Positions 34,066 to 43,942 of a stretch of DNA of 64,000 bases are shown here, piece after piece. This stretch comes from Pseudomonas rhizophila. GTDB lineage: Bacteria; Pseudomonadota; Gammaproteobacteria; Pseudomonadales; Pseudomonadaceae. The notes below the pieces were generated by a model. It did no database searches and was not told the DNA's origin. It saw only the letters and a list, made by a program, of their open reading frames with translations. Position 1 is the stretch's first letter. The number at the start of each line of letters is the position of its first letter. The stretch covers positions 15,914 to 79,913 of the forward strand of contig NZ_CP024081.1 of the NCBI RefSeq assembly GCF_003033885.1. Direction: 5' to 3'. A program made the position numbers and the translations under genes.

Positions 34066-35274
34066 TTAAACCTGGTTCAGCCGTTCGGCGATAAAAGTGA
34101 TCAGCTGGCGGGCAATCTTGCTCTTGCTGGTCTGGGCGAAAAGGGTGGCGTGCAACTGGCGGTCGATCACGCTGCAGGCGTTTTCCTCGCTGTTGAAGCC
34201 AATGCTCGGGTTGGCGACGTCGTTGGCGACGATCAAGTCCAGGTTCTTGTCCTTGAGCTTGCGCGCGGCGTAGTCGAGCAGGTGCTCGGTTTCGGCGGCG
34301 AAGCCGACACTGAATGGACGGTCCGGGCGGGTGGCGATGGTCGCGAGGATGTCCGGGTTGCGCACCATTTGTAGTAGCAGGCCGTCGCCGCTCGTAGGGT
34401 CTTTCTTAAGTTTTTGCGGGGCGACTACTTCGGGGCGGTAGTCCGCCACCGCCGCCGAGGCGATGAACAGGTCGCACGGGATAGCCGCTTCGCAGGCCGC
34501 CAGCATGTCCCGGGCGCTGACCACGTCGATGCGGGTCACCCGATCAGGGGTCGGCAAATGCACGGGGCCGGTGATCAGCGTGACCCGGGCGCCGGCTTCC
34601 ACGGCGGCTTCGGCCAGGGCGAAGCCCATTTTCCCGGAGCTGTGGTTGGTGATGTAGCGCACCGGGTCGATGTTTTCCTGGGTCGGTCCGGCGGTGATCA
34701 GCACATGCTTGCCGGTCAGTGCCTGGCGCTGGAAGCAGTCGGCGGCGCACTGGGCCAGGTCGTTGGCTTCGAGCATGCGTCCCATGCCGACATCGCCGCA
34801 GGCCTGGCTGCCGGAAGCCGGGCCAAAGACTTTCAGGTCGCGGCTTTGGAGCAATTGCAGATTGGCCTGGGTGGCCGGATCGCGCCACATGGCCTGGTTC
34901 ATGGCTGGCGCGAGGGCAACCACGGCGTCGGTGGCGAGCACCAGGGTGGTCAGCAAATCATCGGCGATGCCTTGGGCCAGGCGGGCGATCAGGTCGGCCG
35001 TGGCTGGGGCGATCAGCACCAGGTCGGCCCACTTGGCCAGTTCGATATGACCCATGGCGGCTTCGGCCGCCGGGTCGAGCAGATCCAGGTGGACCGGGTG
35101 CCCGGACAGGGCCTGCATGGTCAGCGGGGTGATGAATTCACTGCCGCCGCGAGTCATGACGACCCGTACTTCCGCGCCCTGGTCGATAAGCCTGCGGACC
35201 AGCTCGGCGCTCTTGTAGGCGGCAATGCCGCCGCCGACGCCCAGAACGATGCGTTTCCGATACAGCCGCTGCAT
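34066..35274 (-). CDS. coaBC: Phosphopantothenoylcysteine decarboxylase/synthetase
   Basis: A 402-residue fusion for coenzyme A synthesis. The N-terminal FMN decarboxylase domain (CoaC) shows [20 protein letters not shown] and [20 protein letters not shown]; the C-terminal synthetase (CoaB) has [20 protein letters not shown], then [14 protein letters not shown], and [15 protein letters not shown]. The start at 35274 is preferred over a codon seven residues earlier. It is divergent from radC, and upstream of dut. Confidence 0.97.
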   Translation of the reverse strand: MQRLYRKRIVLGVGGGIAAYKSAELVRRLIDQGAEVRVVMTRGGSEFITPLTMQALSGHPVHLDLLDPAAEAAMGHIELAKWADLVLIAPATADLIARLAQGIADDLLTTLVLATDAVVALAPAMNQAMWRDPATQANLQLLQSRDLKVFGPASGSQACGDVGMGRMLEANDLAQCAADCFQRQALTGKHVLITAGPTQENIDPVRYITNHSSGKMGFALAEAAVEAGARVTLITGPVHLPTPDRVTRIDVVSARDMLAACEAAIPCDLFIASAAVADYRPEVVAPQKLKKDPTSGDGLLLQMVRNPDILATIATRPDRPFSVGFAAETEHLLDYAARKLKDKNLDLIVANDVANPSIGFNSEENACSVIDRQLHATLFAQTSKSKIARQLITFIAERLNQV

Positions 35275-35419
35275 AGGCCTGCCTTTCGATTTCAATGGTC
35301 AGTGCAGGACGAACCCCACGGCAGCAGCCTGCCTGGGTGCAAATCGCCTGCAAAAAAGATGGGCTACGATATCACAGCGACCGCTACGGAACAGCGGCGC
35401 CCACAATCAGGGAGATGCT

Positions 35420-36094
35420 ATGAGTATTCGCGACTGGCCGGTGGCCGAGCGGCCACGGGAGAGGTTACTGGAGTTGGGATCGGCGAGTCTTTCGGACGCC
35501 GAGCTTTTGGCGATTTTCTTGCGCACGGGTGTGTCGGGTAAAAGCGCCGTGGACCTGGCGCGACATCTGCTGCATCAATTTGGTGGCCTGCGGGTTTTGC
35601 TCGAGGCTGATCTGCGTACCTTCAACGCACATCTGGGGCTGGGCCCGGCGAAATTCGCGCAGTTGCAGGCCGTGCTGGAGATGGGGCGTCGGCATCTGGC
35701 CGAAAATTTGCGGCGGGAATCGGTGCTGGAGAGCCCGCTGGCCGTGCGGGACTACCTCAAGGCCATGTTGCGTCACGAGCCTCATGAAGTGTTTGGATGT
35801 CTGTTCCTCGATTCCCGGCATCGGGTGCTGGCGTATGAGGCGTTGTTTCGCGGTTCCATCGACAGCGCGAGTGTCTATCCCCGGCAGGTGGTCAAGCGCG
35901 CCCTGGCCCATAACGCCGCAGCGTTGATCCTGTGCCACAACCACCCCTCCGGCAACACCGAACCCAGCCAGGCCGACCGGATACTCACTGAGCGGCTTCA
36001 GGAAGCACTGGAGTTGATCGATGTGCGGGTGCTCGACCACTTCATCGTCGGCGATGGTGAGCCGCTGTCCATGGCGGAGTATGGGTGGATGTAA
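35420..36094 (+). CDS. radC: RadC-family JAB domain protein
   Basis: A 224-residue protein of the RadC (MPN+/JAB) family. It has the N-terminal UPF0758 domain ([20 protein letters not shown], then [15 protein letters not shown]) and the metal-binding motif [18 protein letters not shown]. Although named for DNA repair, the biochemical role is unclear; the motif suggests a zinc hydrolase. The start has GGGAG upstream. Conserved neighbour of coaBC. Confidence 0.94.
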   Translation: MSIRDWPVAERPRERLLELGSASLSDAELLAIFLRTGVSGKSAVDLARHLLHQFGGLRVLLEADLRTFNAHLGLGPAKFAQLQAVLEMGRRHLAENLRRESVLESPLAVRDYLKAMLRHEPHEVFGCLFLDSRHRVLAYEALFRGSIDSASVYPRQVVKRALAHNAAALILCHNHPSGNTEPSQADRILTERLQEALELIDVRVLDHFIVGDGEPLSMAEYGWM

Positions 36095-36120
36095 GCACGG
36101 TCAGGCGTGAATAATCCCTT

Positions 36121-36210
36121 GTGGGAGCAAAGCTTGCTCGCGATAGCAGTTTTACAGCCAACAGAAGTGTTGTATGTAACGACGTCATCGCGAGCAAGCT
36201 TTGCTCCCAC
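36121..36210. repeat. REPIN, copy of the one at 22365
   Basis: Arms GTGGGAGCAAAGCTTGCTCG and a loop almost the same as in the element at 22365-22454 (AGTTTTACAGCCAACAGAAG vs GGTTTTACAGCCAACAGAGG). It separates radC and the binding-protein gene, which converge here. Confidence 0.92.
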
Positions 36211-36228
36211 AGGGGGGGCTGGCAGTGG

Positions 36229-37815
36229 TTACTTGATACTGACCTTGGAGTAATCCTGCCGCCCAAACGGGCTGACCGAGTAACCCTGCACATCCTTGCG
36301 GGTCAGGGCGAACGCGGTCGGGTGCGCCAGGGGCAGCCACAGGGCCTGTTGCTGGATCTGCGCCTGGGCCTGCTCATAGAGTTTGGTGCGCACGCCCTGC
36401 TCGCTGGTGGTTTTGCCGGCACTGATCACTTTATCCAGGTCCGGGTTGCAATAACGGGCGAAGTTGGTGCCGGACTTGAGTGCCGCGCAGGAAAACTGCG
36501 GCGTGAGGAAGTTGTCCGGGTCACCGTTGTCACCGGCCCAGCCCATGAACAGCAAGTCATGTTCGCCGGCCTTGGCGCGACGGATCAGTTCGCCCCATTC
36601 GATCACGCGGATCTCGGCCTGAATGCCGATCTGCGCCAGGTCGGCCTGCAGCAACTGCGCGCCCAGGCTGGGGTTGGGGTTCAGCAGGCTGCCGGAAGGG
36701 CGGGTCCATATGGTGGTCTGAAAGCCGTCCTTCAAACCGGCCCTGGCCAGAAGATCACGGGCCTTGGCCGGGTCATGGGCGTAGCCGGGCAAGTTTTTGG
36801 CGTAGCTCCAGGTGTTCGGTGGGTAGGGGCCCTTGGCCGCTTCGGCGGTGCCCTCGAAAACGGCCTTGAGGTAGCTGGCCTTGTCGAAGGCCAGGTTGAC
36901 GGCTTGTCGAACCTCGGGCTTGTCGAAGGGCGGGTGCTGGCTGTTGATCGCCACGAACGCGGTCATGAAGGCGTCGGTCTGCGCCACTTTCAACGTCGGC
37001 TCCTGCCTGGCGGCCTGGACGTCCTGCGGCTTGGGTGACAGGGCGATCTGGCATTCGTTGCGCCGCAGTTTTTGCAGGCGCACATTCGCGTCCGGCGTGA
37101 TGGCGAAGATCAGCGGATCCACCTGGGGCTTGCCAGCGAAATAGTCGTGGTTGGCCTTGTAGCGAATCGAAGCGTCTTTCTGGAACCGGTTGAAAATGAA
37201 CGGGCCTGTGCCGATGGGCTGATTGTTGAGTGCTTCTGGCGTGCCGGCTTTCATCAGCTGATCGGCGTATTCGGCCGAATAGATGGAGGCAAAGCCCATG
37301 CTCAAGGTGGCCAGGAAGGTCGAATCCGCATGATCGAGGATGAAGCGCACGGTCAGCGGGTCCAGCGCGTCGATTTTCTTGATCAGGCTCGGTAGCTGCA
37401 TGGACTGGGCGTGGGGGAAACCGCTCTGGGCGATTTTGTGCCAAGGGTTTGCCGGGTCAAGCATGCGTTCGAAGCTGAACTTGACGTCCTCGGCGGTCAG
37501 ATCGCGGCGCGGCGTGAAGTATTCGGTCCGGTGGAATTTGACCTGGGGGCGCAGCTTGAACACGTAGGTCAGTCCATCGGACGAGACTTCCCAGCTCTCG
37601 GCGAGGCTGGGGATGACCTTGCCGCTGGCGGTGTCGAAATCCACCAGGCGATTCATCAGCACGTCGGCGGATGCGTTGGTGGTGGTCAGCGAATTGTACT
37701 GAACGACATCGAATCCTTCCGGGCTGGCCTCGGTGCAAACGCTCAGGGCGGCGGCCTGGGCCAGCGGGCTGATCAGCAGAGGGGCGAGCAACAGTGGGAG
37801 GGCAGCGAGGCGCAT
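36229..37815 (-). CDS. Peptide-type ABC substrate-binding protein (DppA-like)
   Basis: A 528-residue periplasmic binding protein of family 5. The signal peptide MRLAALPLLLAPLLISPLAQ ends at AAAL, and the mature N terminus LSVCTEASPEGFDVVQYNSL resembles DppA. Further family segments are PQVKFHRTEYFTPRRDLTAE, then DVKFSFERMLDP, and the ending GYSVSPFGRQDYSKVSIK. It likely binds dipeptides or a related small ligand. No permease or ATPase genes are adjacent, so it is an orphan that must use a transporter encoded elsewhere. The start at 37815 follows an AGGA site. Confidence 0.88.
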   Translation of the reverse strand: MRLAALPLLLAPLLISPLAQAAALSVCTEASPEGFDVVQYNSLTTTNASADVLMNRLVDFDTASGKVIPSLAESWEVSSDGLTYVFKLRPQVKFHRTEYFTPRRDLTAEDVKFSFERMLDPANPWHKIAQSGFPHAQSMQLPSLIKKIDALDPLTVRFILDHADSTFLATLSMGFASIYSAEYADQLMKAGTPEALNNQPIGTGPFIFNRFQKDASIRYKANHDYFAGKPQVDPLIFAITPDANVRLQKLRRNECQIALSPKPQDVQAARQEPTLKVAQTDAFMTAFVAINSQHPPFDKPEVRQAVNLAFDKASYLKAVFEGTAEAAKGPYPPNTWSYAKNLPGYAHDPAKARDLLARAGLKDGFQTTIWTRPSGSLLNPNPSLGAQLLQADLAQIGIQAEIRVIEWGELIRRAKAGEHDLLFMGWAGDNGDPDNFLTPQFSCAALKSGTNFARYCNPDLDKVISAGKTTSEQGVRTKLYEQAQAQIQQQALWLPLAHPTAFALTRKDVQGYSVSPFGRQDYSKVSIK

Positions 37816-38074
37816 GGTCGGTTTCCTGTGCAAGTCGAAGGCCCATCTGCATGTGCAGTCTGGAAAAGACCTACCCTAGTGGCCTCGTTGGAAAATGACT
37901 ATCCCCTTTTTGCATTTTCCGGCACCCTGCGACGCTGTATTAACGGCTCAAGCTCGGCATCGGTTAAAAAAACCGGCCTGCAGCGACGAGCGGTCAAAGG
38001 CGGCGCCAGCCTGTGCCCCAGCCGTTCGGGGGCGTTACGCGTCGCTTTCCAACGAAGACAAATCACACCGGCAG

Positions 38075-38103
38075 TTGTTGCACTGTGGTCTTTCTGGTAT
38101 AAA
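38075..38103 (+). promoter_or_regulatory. Sigma-70 promoter of rpmB-rpmG
   Basis: TTGTTG (38075-38080) and TATAAA (38098-38103) are separated by 17 bases, a near-consensus housekeeping promoter. The leader of about 145 bases before rpmB contains a CCAACCC/GGGTTGG hairpin at 38208-38226. Bases 37816-38074 upstream hold no gene I recognise. Confidence 0.8.
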
Positions 38104-38251
38104 GCAGCGCTCTTTTCTAGGGGCCCGGTTCCTTCACTGTAGGTGTAGCCGGTAAGACCCTTAAAGAAACGCGGCGCCTGGCGCCAAATGACTGAGAGAT
38201 TAAGCGGCCAACCCATGCCGGGTTGGGCATGTGGTTTTAGAGGGCTGAGGC

Positions 38252-38485
38252 ATGTCGAGAGTCTGTCAAGTTACCGGTAAGGGTCCGGTGACTGGGAATA
38301 ACATTTCCCACGCAAACAACAAAACCCGTCGTCGTTTCCTGCCGAACCTGCAGCATCACCGCTTCTGGGTTGAAGAAGAGAAACGTTTTGTGCGTCTGCG
38401 CGTATCTGCCAAAGGCATGCGTATCATCGACAAGCGTGGCATCAGTGTCGTGCTCGCCGAACTTCGCCGCGATGGCAAGATTTAA
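38252..38485 (+). CDS. rpmB: Ribosomal protein L28
   Basis: A 77-residue protein beginning [20 protein letters not shown] and containing [20 protein letters not shown], the L28 signature. It is a 50S subunit protein. It is 11 bases upstream of rpmG, forming the standard rpmB-rpmG pair behind a strong promoter. Confidence 0.97.
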   Translation: MSRVCQVTGKGPVTGNNISHANNKTRRRFLPNLQHHRFWVEEEKRFVRLRVSAKGMRIIDKRGISVVLAELRRDGKI

Positions 38486-38496
38486 GGGAGCTAATC

Positions 38497-38652
38497 ATGC
38501 GTGAATTGATTCGTTTGATCTCGAGCGCCGGTACTGGTCACTTCTACACTACCGACAAGAACAAGCGTACTACCCCGGACAAAATCGAGATCAAGAAATA
38601 TGATCCGGTTGTTCGCAAGCACGTGATCTACAAGGAAGGCAAAATCAAGTAA
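38497..38652 (+). CDS. rpmG: Ribosomal protein L33
   Basis: A 51-residue protein, [20 protein letters not shown], then [20 protein letters not shown] and [11 protein letters not shown]. It is L33 by sequence and by position after rpmB. It lacks the paired cysteines of the zinc-binding form, so it is the zinc-independent type. GGGAG precedes the start, and a strong terminator follows 24 bases after the stop. Confidence 0.96.
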   Translation: MRELIRLISSAGTGHFYTTDKNKRTTPDKIEIKKYDPVVRKHVIYKEGKIK

Positions 38653-38675
38653 TTGATTTTTCCCTTCTTACGAAA

Positions 38676-38709
38676 AAGGCCCGTATCGCAAGATACGGGC
38701 CTTTTTTGT
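38676..38709 (+). terminator. Intrinsic terminator after rpmG
   Basis: A 12-bp stem, AAGGCCCGTATC/GATACGGGCCTT, with a GCAA tetraloop and a following T-run. It ends the rpmB-rpmG transcript. Confidence 0.96.
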
Positions 38710-38738
38710 TGCCGGATTTTTGTTGCCTGTCGGGGCCT

Positions 38739-38831
38739 CATCGCGAGCAGGCTCGCTCCCACAGGGCATTGTGCTTGCCTGAAACTCAGGCATTACACAG
38801 CGCCAATGTGGGAGCGAGCCTGCTCGCGATG
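38739..38831. repeat. REP pair in outward orientation
   Basis: Two REP sequences, first CATCGCGAGCAGGCTCGCTC, then GTGGGAGCGAGCCTGCTCGC, so the pair is in the reverse order compared with most REPINs here. The spacer holds its own TGCCTGAAACTCAGGCA dyad. It lies between the rpmG terminator and the cupin gene. Confidence 0.9.
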
Positions 38832-38856
38832 AGGCCAGGCCTAACGATGTAAATCC

Positions 38857-39219
38857 TCAAGCCTTCTGTTCAAACACCACATAAATCTTGCGGCACGCCT
38901 CCAACACTTCCCAAGTGCCGGTGAACCCCGCCGGGATCACGAAGCGGTCGCCGGCCCGCAGGGTCTTGGCATTGCCATCATTGTCCCGCAGCACGGAAAC
39001 GCCCTGGACGATCTCGCAGTATTCATGTTCGGTGTAGTTGACCGTCCACTGGCCGACCGCGCCTTCCCACACGCCTGCATTCATTTGCCCGCAAGGGCTG
39101 CTGTAGTGGTTGAACACCGTTTGTTCGGGATCACCCTTGAGTACCTTGGCTGCGTCCGGGCGATAGCGTTCGGCGGTGGTACTGGCCTGACTGAAATCGA
39201 CGATGTCCTGGATGCTCAT
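38857..39219 (-). CDS. Small cupin-domain protein (EutQ/DUF861 type)
   Basis: A 120-residue single-domain cupin. It has the double-strand pattern YTEHEYCEIVQGVSVLRDND, then TLRAGDRFVIPAGFTGTWEV. Metal-binding His/Glu positions of the first cupin motif are partly present (EHEYCE). Relatives are often described as ethanolamine- or (S)-ureidoglycine-linked cupins; the substrate is unknown here. It is divergent from the aldehyde dehydrogenase, so it may be linked to polyamine metabolism. Confidence 0.8.
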   Translation of the reverse strand: MSIQDIVDFSQASTTAERYRPDAAKVLKGDPEQTVFNHYSSPCGQMNAGVWEGAVGQWTVNYTEHEYCEIVQGVSVLRDNDGNAKTLRAGDRFVIPAGFTGTWEVLEACRKIYVVFEQKA

Positions 39220-39451
39220 GCGGCAATTCTCCGGTAATGACGGCGCGAATGGCTGGAAGAGCCAAAGTCTATGTTTATTAAAACGAACATCGCAAGGCCG
39301 TTTGCCAGTGTTGTGTCAAATATATTGAAACATTACCAGCCGCTGGTTTAGGGTGGCGGGTGCCCCGCGCCGAAAACAGGCCGGCTGGGCAGAATTCGTG
39401 GAGCGCTGCGCATCGCGTGGCGTTCGTACTCAATAAGAGGAGGACACTCGC

Positions 39452-40945
39452 ATGACCACCCTGACTCGTGCCGACTGGGAACAACGCGCCCGCGACCTGA
39501 CCATCGAAGGCCGTGCCTTCATCAACGGCGAATACACCGATGCGGTGTCCGGCGAAACCTTTGACTGCCTCAGCCCGGTGGATGGCCGTGTGCTGGGCAA
39601 GATCGCCAGTTGCGACGTCGCCGACGCCCAACGTGCCGTCGAAAACGCCCGCGCCACCTTCAACTCCGGTGTCTGGTCGCGCCTGGCGCCGAGCAAGCGT
39701 AAAGCGACCATGATCCGCTTTGCCGGCCTGCTCAAGCAGAACGCCGAAGAACTGGCGCTGCTCGAAACCCTGGACATGGGCAAGCCGATCAGCGACTCCT
39801 TGAATATCGATGTTCCCGGTGCAGCTCAAGCGTTGAGCTGGAGCGGTGAAGCCATCGACAAGATTTACGATGAAGTGGCCGCGACCCCCCACGATCAGTT
39901 GGGCCTGGTGACCCGTGAACCGGTGGGCGTCGTAGGCGCTATCGTGCCGTGGAATTTCCCACTGATGATGGCCTGCTGGAAGCTCGGCCCGGCGCTGTCC
40001 ACCGGTAACTCGGTGGTGCTCAAGCCGTCGGAAAAATCCCCGCTCACCGCTATCCGCATTGCCGCATTGGCAGTGGAGGCCGGTATTCCCAAGGGCGTGC
40101 TCAACGTGCTGCCGGGCTACGGCCACACGGTTGGCAAGGCCCTTGCCCTGCACATGGACGTCGATACCCTGGTGTTCACCGGTTCCACCAAAATCGCCAA
40201 GCAACTGATGGTTTACTCGGGCGAGTCCAACATGAAGCGTGTCTGGCTGGAAGCCGGCGGCAAGAGCCCGAACATCGTGTTCGCCGATGCCCCGGACCTG
40301 CAAGCCGCCGCCGAGTCCGCCGCCAGCGCCATTGCCTTCAACCAGGGCGAAGTCTGCACCGCGGGCTCGCGACTGTTGGTGGAGCGTTCCATCAAGGACA
40401 CCTTCCTGCCGCTGGTGATTGAAGCGCTCAAGGGCTGGAAACCTGGCAACCCCCTGGACCCGGCCACCAATGTCGGCGCCCTGGTGGATACCCAGCAGAT
40501 GAACACCGTGCTGTCCTACATCGAGGCCGGTCACAGCGACGGCGCCAAGCTGGTGGCCGGCGGCAAGCGGATCCTCGAAGAAACCGGCGGTACCTATGTC
40601 GAGCCGACGATTTTCGACGGGGTGAGCAACGCCATGAAAATCGCCCAGGAAGAGATTTTCGGTCCGGTGTTGTCGGTCATCGCTTTCGATACCGCCGAGG
40701 AGGCCATCCAGATTGCCAACGACACGCCGTACGGCCTGGCCGCGGCGGTATGGACCAAGGACATTTCCAAGGCTCACCTGACCGCCAAGGCGCTGCGTGC
40801 TGGCAGCGTTTGGGTCAACCAGTATGACGGCGGCGACATGACCGCACCGTTCGGCGGCTTCAAGCAGTCGGGTAACGGCCGCGACAAGTCGCTGCATGCG
40901 TTCGACAAGTACACCGAGCTGAAGGCGACCTGGATCAAGCTCTGA
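39452..40945 (+). CDS. pauC: Aldehyde dehydrogenase PauC/KauB
   Basis: A 497-residue NAD(P)-dependent aldehyde dehydrogenase. Catalytic Glu lies in WLEAGGKSPNIVFADAPD and Cys in NQGEVCTAGSRLL; the cofactor loop is DTLVFTGSTKIAKQLM. Its start (MTTLTRADWEQRARDLTIEG) matches Pseudomonas KauB/PauC, which oxidises gamma-glutamyl-aminobutyraldehyde and ketoarginine-derived aldehydes in polyamine and arginine breakdown. GAGGAGG precedes the ATG. The nearby pauB-like oxidase and pauR support the role. Confidence 0.9.
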   Translation: MTTLTRADWEQRARDLTIEGRAFINGEYTDAVSGETFDCLSPVDGRVLGKIASCDVADAQRAVENARATFNSGVWSRLAPSKRKATMIRFAGLLKQNAEELALLETLDMGKPISDSLNIDVPGAAQALSWSGEAIDKIYDEVAATPHDQLGLVTREPVGVVGAIVPWNFPLMMACWKLGPALSTGNSVVLKPSEKSPLTAIRIAALAVEAGIPKGVLNVLPGYGHTVGKALALHMDVDTLVFTGSTKIAKQLMVYSGESNMKRVWLEAGGKSPNIVFADAPDLQAAAESAASAIAFNQGEVCTAGSRLLVERSIKDTFLPLVIEALKGWKPGNPLDPATNVGALVDTQQMNTVLSYIEAGHSDGAKLVAGGKRILEETGGTYVEPTIFDGVSNAMKIAQEEIFGPVLSVIAFDTAEEAIQIANDTPYGLAAAVWTKDISKAHLTAKALRAGSVWVNQYDGGDMTAPFGGFKQSGNGRDKSLHAFDKYTELKATWIKL

Positions 40946-40995
40946 CAGGGGCGGCCCCGGATCCTGTTCGGGGCTGCATGCAGTGCTGGTCCCCT

Positions 40996-41083
40996 GTGGG
41001 AGCGAGCCTGCTCGCGATAGCGGTGTGACAGTCGACGACTCTGTTGAATGTTGCGCCGCTATCGCGAGCAGGCTCGCTCCCAC
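40996..41083. repeat. REPIN
   Basis: Inverted REP pair with near-perfect arms extended by GATAGCGG/CCGCTATC, between the aldehyde dehydrogenase and the MFS gene. Confidence 0.92.
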
Positions 41084-41132
41084 AGTGTTTTGTGGGGCCT
41101 GAAAATCGATAACTATCCACAGGAGCGTGGAA

Positions 41133-42275
41133 ATGCGTTGGGCGACCTATTTCGCCGTGTTGGCATCTGTCCTGAGTGTCGGCTTGGCGCTGGGCGTGAG
41201 CATGCCGCTGGTGTCGCTGCGTCTGGAAGGCTGGGGTTATGGTTCGTTTGCCATCGGGGTGATGGCCGCCATGCCGGCCGTTGGGGTGCTGGTCGGGGCC
41301 AAGGTGTCGAGTCGGCTTGCGGCGCGGTTCGGCACGGCGGCGTTGATGCGCTTGTGCTTGTGGGGTGGGGCGGTGTCCATCGGGTTGCTGGCGCTGTTGC
41401 CCAGCTATCCGGTCTGGTTGGTGCTGCGGCTGATGATCGGCGTCGTCCTGACCCTGGTGTTCATTCTGGGTGAAAGCTGGATCAACCAACTGGTGATCGA
41501 ACAATGGCGCGGACGGTTGGTGGCGTTGTACGGCAGCAGCTACGCCCTGAGTCAGTTGTCTGGTCCGTTGCTGCTGGGCGCGCTGGGGACTGATCACGAT
41601 TATGGCTTTTGGGTGGGTGTCGGTCTTTTGCTGGTTTCGCCGTTGCTGTTGCTGGGGCGCAGCGGCGCGCCCAGCAGTGAAGCCTGCAGCGTCACTTTCA
41701 AGGATCTCTGGGCGTTTTGTCGTGGGTTGCCGGCAATCGCCTGGGCGGTATCGTTGTTCGCGGCGTTCGAGGCAATGATCCTGACCTTGTTGCCGGTTTA
41801 CTGTTTGCGTCAGGGCTTCAGCGCCGACATTGCGCTGGCGATGGTCAGCACGGTAGTGGTCGGTGATGCCTTGTTGCAGTTGCCCATTGGCGCCCTTGCG
41901 GACCGCCTGTCGCGCCGGTCGTTGTTCACTGGCTGTGCGGTGGCGCTGATGCTGTCGAGCCTGGCGGTTCCACTGCTGATCGATACCTTGCTGATCTGGC
42001 CACTGTGGGTGCTGTTTGGCGCCAGCGCAGGCGGGTTGTTCACCTTGTCACTGATCCTGATCGGCGAGCGTTATCGCGACGATGCACTGGTGCGGGCCAA
42101 CGCCCATATTGCCCAGTTGTGGGGGATCGGTTGTCTGATTGGCCCGCTGGCGGCGGGGGCGGGCAGTCAATGGATCAGTGGGCATGCGCTGCCCTTGTTC
42201 ATGGCCGCGGGAGCGTTCGGCTTGGTGGTTCTGTTGTTGCGCCAAGGGGCGTTTGGCGCCACGCAACCTGCCTGA
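41133..42275 (+). CDS. MFS transporter (small-molecule permease)
   Basis: A 380-residue, very hydrophobic protein with about 12 membrane helices. The loop between helices 2 and 3 reads GAKVSSRLAARFGTAALMRL, a degenerate form of the MFS motif, and the matching loop in the second half is GALADRLSRRSLFTG. ATG 41133 is chosen because AGGAG lies seven bases upstream. The substrate is unknown. The gene is downstream of pauC in the same direction but a REPIN lies between. Confidence 0.85.
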   Translation: MRWATYFAVLASVLSVGLALGVSMPLVSLRLEGWGYGSFAIGVMAAMPAVGVLVGAKVSSRLAARFGTAALMRLCLWGGAVSIGLLALLPSYPVWLVLRLMIGVVLTLVFILGESWINQLVIEQWRGRLVALYGSSYALSQLSGPLLLGALGTDHDYGFWVGVGLLLVSPLLLLGRSGAPSSEACSVTFKDLWAFCRGLPAIAWAVSLFAAFEAMILTLLPVYCLRQGFSADIALAMVSTVVVGDALLQLPIGALADRLSRRSLFTGCAVALMLSSLAVPLLIDTLLIWPLWVLFGASAGGLFTLSLILIGERYRDDALVRANAHIAQLWGIGCLIGPLAAGAGSQWISGHALPLFMAAGAFGLVVLLLRQGAFGATQPA

Positions 42276-42315
42276 ACAAAGTGAAGCCTTGGGAAACGTG
42301 CTGAACCCGGGGCTT

Positions 42316-43881
42316 CTACAGCATTCGCTCCAGCCCAACGGTGGTGGCGAACCAGGCGTTGAAGCGGCGCCACCAACTGCCGGGTTCGCGGTCCAGGTCA
42401 TGCAGTTGGCCGTTGTCTTCGGTGGTCCATATCAGCTTCCCGTCCTTCAGGCGGGCCTGGTAACTCAAGGCCGGTGCCATGCCCTGCAAGGCCAGTTCGC
42501 GCACTTGGCCGGCGAGTTCGGGACTGTCGACCAAGACCCCCACTTCGGTGTTCCACAGCACTGAACGCGGATCGAAATTGAACGAGCCGATGAAGGATTT
42601 CTTCCGGTCGAAGATGATCGCCTTGCTATGCAGGCTGGAGTCCGATTCGCCGTAGGACTTGCTGTAGAACAAATGGGGGCTGCCACCCGTGTCCCCGGGC
42701 TGGCGACGCAATTCGTACAGCCGCACCCCATGTTGCAGCAAAGCCCTGCGATACGGCGCGTAACCGCCGTGCACCGCCGGTACGTCGGTGGCCTCCAGGG
42801 AGTTGGTCAAAAGACTCACCGCCACTCCGGCATCGGCGCGGCTGGTCAGGTAGACCAACCCTGGCTGGCCGGGTACAAAGTAGGCCGAAATCATGATCAG
42901 TTCTTCACTGACCCCCGTCAGCTCCGGGCCCAATTGCGTGGTCAGCAACAACTGCGGGTCAGGCTCATCCCTGGCCAGTACTTTGCTGGGTGCATCCCAC
43001 AGCGCCTGGTTCCAGGCCCAGATCAATTGCCTGCGCCAGATGTCCAGGCGCGGTTGGGTCCGGTAGGAGGTCAACTGCTGGTAAAGCGCGTGATTTTCCT
43101 TGTGCGTCTGCTCCAGTGACTCTTGCAGGCGTAGGCGGCTGTTGGCCAGATCCTTGGGGGTTGGCCGACGGGACAGGAATTGTTCGATGGGTTTGCTCAG
43201 GGCGCTGTTCCAGTATTGGTCGAAGCTGTGCCCCAATTGTTCGGCCACCGGCCCAACGCCAAGCAGGTCGATGTCGGTGAAGTTCAGGTTGGGTTCGGCG
43301 TCGAAATATTCATCCCCCAGATTGCGACCGCCGACGATGGCCATGCTGTTGTCCGCCAGCCAAAGTTTGTTGTGCATGCGCCGGTGTTGCAGTGAGAGGT
43401 TGAGCAGCCGCCCGAGGCTGCGGGTTACCCCGGTGGCGCGCCCCAGATGAAGTGGGTTGAACAGGCGTATCTGGATCCGCGGATGAGCGGCGAGGGTCGC
43501 GATGATCTGATCCTGGCCATCGCTGGTGGTGTCATCCAGCAGGATGCGCACGCGTACGCCGCGGTCGGCGGCTTTGAGCAATTCATCCACCAGCATTCGC
43601 GTGCTGATGCCGTCATGAACGATGTAGTACTGCAAATCCAGGCTGCTTTGGGCGTTGCGGATCAACTCGGCCCGGGCGGAGAAGGCGTCGGTACTGTCAG
43701 ATAGCAGGCGGAAACCCGAGCGTCCCTCGTGTGGAGCGGCCTGGGCCTGTACCGAGCGTCCGAACGAAGATTCGGTTGCCGGGAGCGCCTGGGAAGGTTC
43801 GCGGGTGATGTCAAAACTGGCACAGCCGCCCAGCAGCGAGGCGACTAGCAGGAGCACAGGCAGGATGGGTCTGGGTCTCAC
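42316..43881 (-). CDS. Phospholipase D-like lipoprotein
   Basis: A 521-residue protein of the PLD/cardiolipin-synthase superfamily. It has a lipoprotein signal (PVLLLVASLLGGC), then two HKD motifs: MHNKLWLADNSMAIVGGRNL (about residues 168-187) and LHSKAIIFDRKKSFIGSFNF (about 416-435). These two His residues form the catalytic pair, so the enzyme should transfer or hydrolyse phosphatidyl groups in the periplasm. Start codon is GTG. It converges with the MFS gene, and follows the mocR-like gene on the same strand. Confidence 0.88.
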   Translation of the reverse strand: MRPRPILPVLLLVASLLGGCASFDITREPSQALPATESSFGRSVQAQAAPHEGRSGFRLLSDSTDAFSARAELIRNAQSSLDLQYYIVHDGISTRMLVDELLKAADRGVRVRILLDDTTSDGQDQIIATLAAHPRIQIRLFNPLHLGRATGVTRSLGRLLNLSLQHRRMHNKLWLADNSMAIVGGRNLGDEYFDAEPNLNFTDIDLLGVGPVAEQLGHSFDQYWNSALSKPIEQFLSRRPTPKDLANSRLRLQESLEQTHKENHALYQQLTSYRTQPRLDIWRRQLIWAWNQALWDAPSKVLARDEPDPQLLLTTQLGPELTGVSEELIMISAYFVPGQPGLVYLTSRADAGVAVSLLTNSLEATDVPAVHGGYAPYRRALLQHGVRLYELRRQPGDTGGSPHLFYSKSYGESDSSLHSKAIIFDRKKSFIGSFNFDPRSVLWNTEVGVLVDSPELAGQVRELALQGMAPALSYQARLKDGKLIWTTEDNGQLHDLDREPGSWWRRFNAWFATTVGLERML

Positions 43882-43942
43882 GTAGGCTCGTTCCGCTTGT
43901 TTGCGTTGATCGGCTTGTGGGTGCTGCTTCCCTGAGTAAAGC

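Noticed and set aside
39278..41083. A 601-residue minus-strand open frame opposite the aldehyde dehydrogenase
   Set aside because: Its composition and lack of any domain fit a shadow of the high-G+C pauC gene, whose plus-strand product has a full set of catalytic residues.
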